In this document: positions 23,601 through 32,268 of the stretch, piece after piece
Layout: each line of letters starts with the position of its first letter
Position numbering within the stretch: position 1 is the stretch's first letter
Assembly: GCF_030272615.1 (NCBI RefSeq)
Contig: NC_081413.1
Location: forward strand, 448,302,538-448,366,537
Direction: 5' to 3'
DNA: 64,000 nt
Origin: Cryptomeria japonica
Taxonomy: Eukaryota > Streptophyta > Pinopsida > Cupressales > Cupressaceae
The notes under the pieces: model-generated
What the model saw: the letters and a program-made list of their open reading frames with translations, nothing else
Databases searched by the model: none
What the model was told of the DNA's origin: nothing
Program-made: the position numbers and the translations under genes

Positions 23601-24032
23601 TACACCAATAACTACCTTAATTGCTTCCCTGGTTATCTTGCAAATTGACTCTAACCACATGAATTCTCCATGGACTTTTCTCAATACAAGTCTTACAACT
23701 TCCTTTGGAAATTCAAGAATATTCAGAATCTCTACAAAACCTAAGTCTTCCACAATCTTATGTTTAGGTTTAATTACACCATTTCCATTGGTAATAACCT
23801 CATTAAATATTTTCTTCAAATCCTCAGTCCCTAGGTTTTCTATGTTGCAATGTATGTAGATTCTAGGGTCTTTAGCAAATGCTATACCCTTTGGAATTTT
23901 TGAAAAAGCTTCAACAGAATCATCCTATTTTGCAATCTTAGGGATAATCTTAAATACGGGTCTAGGGCATTTGACGTTTTTGATAATGGTAGGGTTCAAA
24001 ATAAACTTAGGAATAGAAGATGAGGTTGCCAT
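20641..24032 (-). pseudogene. Long ORF2 of unknown function in the non-autonomous LTR element
   Basis: Start at 24032 (MATSSSIPKFILNP). The best open part, 23819-22596, gives 407 residues. Visible order: an N-terminal folded-looking region with REAIKVVIGVPSTGSRLD, ANRLNFVSSVCIHSAYEM, CEWLKDELIDNLKKIKGD and LHFRNLLVCLMLYFTKG; a basic tract (KKTRTLRKK); a long Glu/Thr/Lys-rich low-complexity stretch (about 22250-21550); and a C-terminal coiled-coil-like part (21375-20641). Total about 1130 codons with at least four breaks. No known enzymatic motif. The WLKDELI..L..IKG / LLV.LMLYF core resembles the other uncharacterised ORFs in this window. It is not an env or RT by any motif I know. Confidence 0.6.
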
Positions 24033-24326
24033 TTTAAATGAAAAATACCTCTTAACCAAAATTCTAAATGCCTGAAAATCACTTTGTAGGTGAATGCCCT
24101 TGCTTAGTTTCATGCTCTCTGAATATTTGAATGCTTGGTGAGTTCAAAATGAGGGTTTTCTGGTGCTTTATAGCCAAAAAGGTTCTTTAAAACTTCATTA
24201 AATGCTCGTCGGCTAAGTGAAAACTTAACACATCTGCCAGTAAAGAAGAAATGTATCTTCTCACCATCAACCAAGGGTAGAATGCATGATTTTCAACTTG
24301 CTGCAATACCCCCTAAGGATTATTCC

Positions 24327-25439
24327 TCATTTAGATGAAGAATTTCCTATCGGTGGAGGATTACTTTGTTCTACCGGTGTAGAGATAGATTCATCAAATT
24401 TTTGATCTGCCTTCTTAATCCATTCTTTTGAAAATTCTTGCTTTACTTCATCTACCTTTTCTTTGCCTTTCAAACTAGATTCTTTATTGTTTAGCAATGC
24501 ATTGTTTCTTCTACAGAATTTTGCAATATGTCCAATTTTGTTGCATGCATAACATGTTACATTATTCCTTTGAATAGCCTTTCCATATCCTTGACCAGTT
24601 CGTGATCTACATTGATTAGATAAATACCCAAATCTTCCACAAACATAGCATTTCACATTCATTCTGCAATTTTCTTAGTTATGACCAACTTTGTTGCATT
24701 TGGAACATTGACTGATGGGTGAGTTTATATTCTGATTATTTCTAAATCTACATTGATTTGCTATGTGACCATATTTATTGTAGTTAAAACATTTCCCATT
24801 AAATTTATAAGCATTAGGTTATCTTATCGGTTTGTTCAGATCTTTATTATTTGTAGTAATGGAACTTTCTCCAATTTCAAATCCAATTCCATTTGTATCT
24901 CCATCACGTCTTTTTCTTTAAAGCATGTCATTAATTTCTTCCAAACTTTTATTGAATTTGTCTTTGTGTTTATTTGCAGTGACCAACTCATTTTCCAGAA
25001 TTCCAGCTTGTCTCACAAGCTCATCTTTATCATGTTGCATGTGAATCAGATCTATCTTTACAATATCATTTTCCTGACCAAGTCTCAAATTTTCATTTCT
25101 AGCATCAATAAGTCTCCTAGCCAAGTCTTCTTCATTCTTCTTTCTATCTTCAATATCCTTACATAAACTCATAGTTATATCTTGCATTTCATTCTTCATA
25201 TTAGTATTCTCTTGTCTCAACTTATTTGCAATGCCTCTAAGAGTTTCCTTTTCATCATCATCATTCTGCATTTTCTCATGAAGTTCATTTCTCTTATTTT
25301 GTGCTATAATAAAGTTCTCCTGAAGTCCTTTAATAAATTCCTTAGAAATCCTCTGATCATCTTCAAATTTGATATTCTTCAATTTTTATGCATCAAAATC
25401 TTCAAGAGCTCCTTCCAACTGTTTTCTTAAGTTCTCCAT
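24327..25439 (-). pseudogene. Gag-like ORF1 with coiled coil and four zinc knuckles
   Basis: Start at 25439 (MENLRKQLEGALEDFDA) directly after the primer site. A stop follows at codon 18, then 25382-24918 is a strongly heptad-like, charged coiled coil of about 150 residues. Next come four CCHC-type knuckles in a row: two in the broken region 24830-24665 (CFNYNKYGHIANQC with one Cys lost; CSKCNKVGHN followed by a stop) and two open ones in 24662-24327 (CYVCGRFGYLSNQC; CYACNKIGHIAKFC). This is a nucleic-acid-binding, particle-type protein layout but lacks the standard copia gag domain. It ends in a polar tail before ORF2. Confidence 0.7.
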
Positions 25440-25496
25440 CCGTACCGGTGTCACGATCTCCCTCAAGCTATTAGGATTTGGCAAATAGAGGACCAA

Positions 25497-25508
25497 GCTC
25501 TGATACCA
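25497..25508 (-). other. Primer binding site of the non-autonomous element
   Basis: The - strand reads TGGTATCAGAGC two bases from the LTR edge, identical to the copia-1 site. Confidence 0.85.
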
Positions 25509-25510
25509 AT

Positions 25511-26274
25511 TGTTAGATTCAAAGATAGTCCTAAAGACACTGAGAGGGGGGGGGGGTGAATCAATGTCTAACCAGTTAGCAGAATATTTAAACTTATTTA
25601 TAACTTTGGAACCCAAAACAATGTACCGGTAAATAAGAATTATTGTAGTAAACACAAATAATAGAGACAACATAAAAACTCACAATAACACAAGATATTT
25701 AATGAGGAAGACCGATGTAGGAAAAACCTCAGTGGGATCTACTACCCACAATATTTACTTACTGGCCAATGAATAAATACTACTTACAATAAGGGGCTTG
25801 TACATGCAGGGAGGCTAATAGCCTAGAGCTCACTACTCAATGAAGAGTCACACTGACTACAAAATGGATAATTAAATCCAATACATTGTACTACTCAAAA
25901 CAACATCTCTAATGCTAGGTTTAGTACCAGTATAAGCTCAGATAGATACCTTATCCAAAAATCTTCGCTGCCACTAAACAATTATTTTCTACCATACATA
26001 TCATATGTCTCCTATCAAAATGACCTATAAGATTTTATTCATATATGAGTCTTTTACAATATACCATTTCTTCTTACAAAATATAATTATATTACAATAA
26101 ACAAAATTTCATTCCATGTCGGCTAGGGTGCTGGTATGCTTGTTGTCGATGTAATCTGAATGTCAGTGAAGTGCCTACCAGTGCCAGTGTCTACCGATGT
26201 ATAATATATGTGATGCCATGCATGTAGAAATCTATTGCCGATGGTTTACCAGTTGGTTGCCATCAATGACAACA
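25511..26274 (-). repeat. 5' LTR of the non-autonomous element
   Basis: Bounded by TGTTAGATTC on the left and CAATGACAACA on the right (about 764 bp). Its inner end shares TGTTAG...CTGAGAGGGGG...TGAATCA with the copia LTRs, but most of its length differs. The target repeat cannot be tested because the other LTR is gone. Confidence 0.75.
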
Positions 26275-26305
26275 TCAACTATTCTCATAAGAGTGTAGAA
26301 TGCAA

Positions 26306-26749
26306 ACAGGGGTACAGGCTAACCTCTACTTCTCAAGACTTCTTCATACAATGGCTTGTATTTCCCTATTTCTTTTGCCAACATCTTCATCTGTGCCTTA
26401 TTTAATTTGGAAATATAAATTCCCATATCCACTGTGACCATGGGATCCACTTCACCAGCCTTTAACTTCATCATGTGACAGAAGGCCTTGTCCACATCTA
26501 TAATCTTTGGCCTCTTGTTCAGAGGCCAAAGGGCCCACAAAAGCATAGCCTCATCATTTGGATCGTATCTTGATCTAATAAAATTATCAATTACACCCTG
26601 AATATCTAACTTGAAATCCTTCTTATTTGAATGCAATAGGCTATCAAAAATAAAGGATGCACTAAGGTCCCAGCCTAGAAAAATAATGATTCCTGCCTCT
26701 ACAAGAAGCTACCTTCCCCTTTGAGGGGTCATGCCTTCTAGCTCTGAAT
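26306..26749 (-). pseudogene. Fragment of uncharacterised large ORF, duplicate block Y'
   Basis: Open at 26636-26319 (SRYDPNDEAMLLWALWPLNKRPKIID, KAQMKMLAKEIGKYKPLYEE). It matches 32870-33318 closely in both DNA and protein. On its right it is cut by the 26750-31623 insertion; its continuation is block X' at 31629. To the left it stops matching after about 26312, shortly before the LTR at 26274. Confidence 0.75.
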
Positions 26750-26884
26750 TGATACTACGTCATTTATCCTTCATGATAGGAATAAGTCACCCTATAAAAT
26801 TTCAATCGGAGTACTTGTCTTTCTCGCAAATGCCTCAGCTTAAGCCTTAGTCCATTTGTAAATTGTCTTTAAACAAAAAATGTC

Positions 26885-27140
26885 GAGTTCAGGTAATTGG
26901 TTGAACTTCGTGAACACATTGAACCCTCTTGAACCGGGTTCAATAGGTTCATTTAGGTTCCACGAGTTTTTAGGCATCTAGGGGGTTTTCCATACTAACA
27001 TTTTCTTAGTGTTTTGTAGCGGTTCATTGCTCTTGTTCGGTGATGTGTTAGGTCATCTATCTCTAGGCGTTGAACTTTCTGAACCTAGTTCCAAAGGTTC
27101 AGACATGTTCAACATGTTCAACATAGTTCAAAAGGTTAGC
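26885..27140 (+). repeat. GTTC/GAAC-rich leader segment
   Basis: The words GAAC and GTTC recur many times within about 250 bases (for example TTGAACCCTCTTGAACC and GTTCAACATGTTCAACAT), giving numerous short self-complementary matches. No ORF. It lies about 600 bases upstream of the pseudo-ORF, perhaps in its transcribed leader. Confidence 0.45.
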
Positions 27141-27710
27141 AACACTTGACATAATTAATCCTCTCAGAAAAGATTTCTTTTAGGTGCAGTGTATGTCTTG
27201 AACTACTTCAACCCCAATTAATTCTATTTAGAATGTTCATGTGTGTTCAAACTTGGTGGGTCCCATGAGTTAAAAGATTTGATGGTGCATTTATTGTCAG
27301 GTATGAGGAAGGCAAACCATATCTTAAGTGACGTCAATTGTTGGAATTTGAAGCAAGTAATCATTTCAGGAACTGGTGGTTACTTCAAAAATGCCGCCAT
27401 ACATTCAATGCATGCGTGTGATGTCCAATCTAGAAACTCAACCCACTTAAACCGTCAATTGGAATTATTGCACTTAATAAGTCCGTATCATTGCTCTTGC
27501 TATAAGGTATGAAGAATTAATTCTCTGAACCTTGTTCCTCATCATAGCGGTGTTATTTTTCCGACATAGAAGTCTTGTTTGTTGGTAGTCATCTAGTTGC
27601 TCAACTATGAAGGTGAGTCCATTTCTTGTTGTCTCCAGTAATTTTTACCTCCATTTCTTCTCTCATAGTGAGGTTTGCTGCAATAAAATAAGACTTATCA
27701 TTTATGAATT
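27141..27710 (+). other. Upstream region of the inserted ORF, possible intron
   Basis: An open frame at 27243-27512 has no recognisable domain. ATGAAG|GTGAGT at about 27606-27617 looks like a splice donor in a short first exon, and TTTGCTGCAATAAAATAAG near 27670-27690 could hold an acceptor before the ORF at 27711. Nothing else is recognised. Confidence 0.3.
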
Positions 27711-30700
27711 ATGAAGTCCATGCTGCACCTATTCGGGAATGTTTTTAGTCTTGCATGTACAAAGCCCATAGTTAGCGATACCGACCTTAAAGGGGAAAAC
27801 CTTGAAGTTTTGAAAGAAAGGGTATTTCCGGGAATTGATAGTTCCTTTGGTGTAGAAGTTTTGAGTAGTGGTCTCATAGAGGTGGCAGCCTTTCCCCCAG
27901 CTATCCCTTGCAAAGAATTGGTTAGGGAATGTATTGCTAGGTATGATCCAGCCTCTGAAACCATCAGGAGAAACAATGGTGAAACCCTCCTTGACATTAA
28001 CTACGAAGTAATTTCCTCTGTCTTCAAGCTACCTGACTACTAGTTCTCAAAATTTTCTCCCACCCAGTCAATCACCGAGTTCAGCGCGAACAGAACCGGG
28101 AACCAAAATAATGTATCAAAATATTGGCTAAAGGTTCCTCAAAGGGGTGGTTCCAGATTGCCCAAGAACTCCAATAAGAATCATATGCTGCCTCATATTC
28201 ACGATGTCATGCTACTATTCCACTGAGTCAGAGGCTCTGCAGAAGCTTATAGCTTTGATGACAGGATTTATTGCTATGTGTAGTTGGTGTTAGAAGGGAA
28301 GCAATATCTTGATTGGGTAGAACTGATTGCCGATTCAATGAGGGAGCAACTGAGTACGGCCAAATAGTTTAAGCAAAATTTCTTCATGTCTTCATATCTT
28401 ATATACTGTTTGGTGTGTGTTAAGAAGATAGTTGGAATACCCAAACAACCCATTGAGGAGGAGATCCTTGTATATGATTTTTACCCCATGTTGCAAAAGG
28501 ATAATGCCTTGCAGGACTTTAGGAGGGTACACAATGCTTTTTTGGGGGATTTGTGCTACGAATTGAATAATATAAAAACCAAAAGAATCTTTGAGGAGGC
28601 ACAGGCTTTGGTAAAGAAGTTTGGCTACTTCTTTATCTGGTTTCCTCGCTTCAACTATATAAGGATAGGCAGTTTTGAAGAAGAGCCCTTCAAGCTTCCT
28701 CACTTCTATTCAGATTCTTTTGTTTTAGCGGAGATATGTAGGTAGCTAACTACTATGATTAAAAAGGCACAACCCAAGGACAAATGGGAGAGTCATTTTC
28801 CCATCTAGTTAGGTATGCTATCCTGCAGTTCATTATTAGACGCTATGAGTATTGGAGTGGACTTGAAGAATTTCAGTTTTCCTCTGTACAATGAAAGGAA
28901 AGGTTTTCATAATAAGGGTTTTTTCCAAAGTCTTGGTCCAATGTCGTATCTCCCAATGCCACAATTAGAAAACTTCTGGAAGATTGAAGTAAAGCTCGAC
29001 ATAAATAGGCTTAAAGAAGATTATCTAGAATAGTTTGAACCCGGATACTTAGCTCAAGCTAAAACCGAAGTATCTAGTATCAATTGGGCTGAGGAAGAAG
29101 AAGACAATATATAGATGAAAACCAAAAGGGTTTTGGAGAGAACCGCAGAGTGGGTTGAAAGGAAGAAAGCAGTGAAATTAGGCACCAAGTCTAATTCTGC
29201 AAGAAATAATGAGGTTACTCTACATTCACCAAAGCATTTTTCTAATACTCCTTCTATGGCTGTTCATGTAGGTAGGGATAAAAAGCCGCCTTAGGTGAGG
29301 ACCAAGTCTAATCCAGCTTTGTACTCCTCAACATACTCGGTCAGGAAGTGCTGGTCAAAGAAGGATGGATCAAGCCAATGATACAGAGCTAAAGGATAAG
29401 ATTCTTGATGCCCAGATATTTGAAGTTGAAGATCTAGACAATGATGTTGCTAATGCCCTGGATTCCCATGCAGTTACTGTAGCTATGACACCATCCTCCA
29501 AAGCAATTGAAGGAGCAACTAGTTCTAGTGTCACTCCTAAGCGGCTAACTACCTTGGTGAACAAAAAATGAAGTCCCATGATTCCTGTGACTATTCCAAT
29601 TTAGGATATGGTTGTTAAGTACACAGAAAAGGGCCCCAAACCAAAAAGGTTCAAAACAACTGCTCGATTGGATAGTGATGAAGGGACTGAAATGTGGGTT
29701 TCCAATATTGCCTCATACAAGCCAAAGGGAGAGGACAAGGAAGTCAGTGCATTAGACTTTGAGGTCACTAAGGTGGAGTTGGGAAACATGAGTAGAGATT
29801 CAAACAATCATTTCTTCTTGGTATCCATGAAGAAAATGCTAACTAGGTTGAAGAAAGACGGACGGGAAAAGAGAGAGCTAAAGCAACATATAAGCATCCT
29901 TACTTAGTTCATTGACAACATTGGTTTCTTCAGAGCACTTCCTATATCTCATGCTACAAAGAGCTTTGATCCTACTTCACCAAAAAATAAAAAGCTAATG
30001 AGTTAGGTTGAAAGAGTAAAAAGCATTATAGAGGCTGTTGAACGATGGATTGAAGGAGTGATTAAGGATGGGGAAAAGTATATAATGAACTCCCATAAAT
30101 TATGTGATGAGATGCAGGGTCTTATTGTAGAGATTCAAAACTAGCTTTTTCCATGGGAAAAAGAGGAACAAAAATGGGAGGATGTCTTGTCAATGTTCAC
30201 TAAAATAGAAGAACATGGGGCTACCAGATTTTTGATGGAACATTCAATGAAACTGGTAACAGATGAATGTTAACTCTTTGTGCTGAAGAAGACCATAATG
30301 TGGTGGGTGCTAATGTAAATCTATGACCTCTGATGCTAAGACTTCTATGTATGAACTCCAAGACCTTCAATGCAGTTTAGTCAATGATAACAAAATGGTT
30401 AACCCTAGCCACGATTAGCAATTGGGAATTTGCAGGCTGAACACGCAGGATGCGATAAATTTTTTCTAAATATACATGGAGAAAATCAAAGCCAAGGGTA
30501 ATTTCACTCCTAAGGATATAACACAAGTTGCTCAGATTGAGTCCATGATGTTTATTGGTAATGATCAGTTACCAAAACATGTCAAAAATATGGTTAAGCA
30601 TCGATGGAACAAGGAAGCGATGAAGGAAAAGCTCAATGCAATGAAATTTCTAAACCAAGCAATAATCCAGGAACTCACAACCGCCCACAACGCCCAGGAA

Positions 30701-30736
30701 AGCGGAGAAGAAGATGATGATGGGAAAGCAGCATAA
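27711..30736 (+). pseudogene. Uncharacterised large ORF (family member on + strand)
   Basis: Open pieces at 27711-28043, 28386-28745 and 28815-29033 share one frame; 29365-29571 and 29608-29907 are shifted by one, and 30476-30736 by another, for a protein of about 1000 residues. N-terminal blocks: PCKELVRECIARYDPASETI, DINYEVISSVFKLPD, then KQYLDWVELIADSMREQL, FMSSYLIYCLVCVKK and the FNYIRIGSFEEEPFKLP block. The C-terminal half is charged and coiled-coil-like, ending in EESGEEDDDG-type acidic sequence. About twelve of fifteen in-frame stops are TAG, as expected if CAG codons decayed. It shares blocks with the - strand ORFs at 31629-35187 and 61942-63836. No known function. Confidence 0.6.
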
Positions 30737-31623
30737 TGCGTTGATCAAGGCCCTATTTTTATGTGTTTTTCATGTTTATGCAAAAGACTTCGGGATATCT
30801 GTCTTGATTATACTCTAGTAGTTTCATAATTGTTTCAGAGGAGGTCGAGTTTTCAAGGAGACCTCCTCTGTTCTACAACTATATATTAGACTAAGATGGA
30901 TGGAATAAGGGTTAGATTTTGGTTAGAATTTTTGTTAGTTTTTACTTAGTTTCTTCATGTTTTGTAAGGTTTTGTTTTGTTGAAGGAAGTCATCAGACTT
31001 TTAAGGATCTGGAATTGAAAAGGGGTTTTATGCATGTATTGATTGTGTCTTTGTTACATGAAAGATATATATATAAAGGATCAGACTGTTTCACGAGAAA
31101 GAAAACCTTTGAGTTTTGAATCTGTGTTGTGGCATATCTTTGTATATGTTAATCTAATCAAATGACAGTGATCGCCTTTCCAATGCAGAATGTTATTTTT
31201 CTTTTGAGATTCATTCCTATGAGTTTTTAAAGGATGTGTGTGTTTGAAAAGAGTCTTTGTCGCTCTTATCTTTTTTATGTACTATAAAACTGGTGCTTTG
31301 AAATTTGTTTCAGTCACTTCTTTTTCTCATGTTGAAGCATTTAGGAAACTTATTTTTCTTTGAACTATATGTAAAACATTAGCCTCTCATCAAAAGAATG
31401 AAGTAGGAATCCTTGCGTGCTTTCATGTTAAAAGCATACCAGTTGGAAATGAATTAGATTATTTCCTAAATAACTAATAGAGGGATTTGTACCTATGAAA
31501 AAATTCAAAGGGAAGTAGTATATTACACTTACCCAACTATTTAGTTAAATATTTGTCTTTAAAAGAAGGCAACAAAGTTTGAGATTAATTATTTTGAAGA
31601 AAAGACAAATCTGTTCACTAACA
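30737..31623 (+). other. Non-coding 3' part of the insertion
   Basis: AT-rich; no convincing coding region (a 66-codon frame at 30919-31119 has no recognisable content). It contains the hairpin at 30836-30870 and ends CACTAACA against the target repeat at 31624. Confidence 0.45.
30836..30870 (+). other. Perfect 11-bp hairpin downstream of the inserted ORF
   Basis: CAGAGGAGGTC (30836-30846) pairs perfectly with GACCTCCTCTG (30860-30870) across a 13-base loop. The left arm is a purine tract (GAGGAGG). It lies about 100 bases after the ORF stop. It could be an RNA 3'-end or packaging structure, or a relic purine tract; the function is not shown. Confidence 0.5.
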
Positions 31624-31628
31624 TGAAT

Positions 31629-32268
31629 TAATTTCCACCTTCAACTTTCTGAGCATTTGTGCCTCATTCTCTAGTGTCACATCTGGTATTGCTTCTCTTA
31701 ACCTCTAAGATTTAAAATAATATAAGGACTTAAACTCCTTCGACCTAATAAATTAATCATCTGACACAAAATATGTATGCTCTTCTAGCCTAACATCCAA
31801 ATCAACATTCATCCTTGCAACAATTTGGTCTTGTGATTTAGGTTCCTCTTCCTTATCAGGGATTTTAGACCTTGAGATAGCCTCATTTTCACTTGATTCA
31901 CTTTCAACTTCTTCTTCTTCTTGTTCAATCTCCCATAGTCTCTGTCTTTTTTCTTCTAATTTCTGAATCAAATCCTGAAAAATTCGCATGGCTTCTTCAG
32001 ACTCCTTAGTTCTAAAGATATCCAAGGCTTCAATATGCTCATGAATGTAATCACCAAGATTCTGCTTTTTTCTTCTCTGGTGTATATAGCCCTTTGGATC
32101 ATAATTTTTTCTTATTGTGTGCTCATACAGATTATAATCTTATATTAACCTTCTGTCAATAACTTCATAAGCCTTTGTTGATACAATGGTGAAATCACCA
32201 AAATGCAAAGTTCCAGGGAAGAAGACTTTCTTGTGGGCACCCCCAAAATTTTGTGCATTAGAGATGAT
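31629..32268 (-). pseudogene. Fragment of uncharacterised large ORF, duplicate block X'
   Basis: Open at 32025-31753 (acidic: EIEQEEEEVESESSENEA). It matches 33318-33945 nearly base for base, including the LDVRLEEHT.FVSDD block. With Y' (26306-26749) it forms a second copy of the X-Y part of the ORF, placed in tandem after the C-terminal end of the first copy. Confidence 0.75.

Larger units (their letters stand above)
20498..26274 (-). mobile_element. Non-autonomous copia-like LTR element, 3' LTR missing
   Basis: On the - strand: LTR (26274-25511), initiator-Met-type primer site (25508-25497), a gag-like ORF with coiled coil and four zinc knuckles (25439-24327), a long ORF of unknown function (24032-20641), then purine tracts like those before copia 3' LTRs. 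No protease, integrase, RT or RNase H is visible, so it would need enzymes in trans. The 3' LTR is absent; the element ends against gag copy 3 at about 20497. The LTR begins TGTTGTCATTGATGGCAAC and ends with a G-run and TCTAACA like the copia LTRs here, which suggests copia enzymes as partner. Confidence 0.7.
26750..31623 (+). mobile_element. 4.87-kb insertion carrying a related large ORF
   Basis: It interrupts sequence that is continuous at 33313-33323, and the target bases are repeated at both sides. Two readings fit: a 5-bp duplication TGAAT with element ends TGATAC...TAACA, or a 9-bp duplication TGAATTGAT / TGAATTAAT with element ends ACTACG...TAACA. No LTR-like direct repeat joins its two ends and I see no terminal inverted repeat, so the class is open (degenerate LTR element, non-TIR Mutator-like element, or other). 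Inside: a GTTC/GAAC-rich leader, a long + strand pseudo-ORF, a hairpin and an AT-rich 3' part. Confidence 0.65.
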
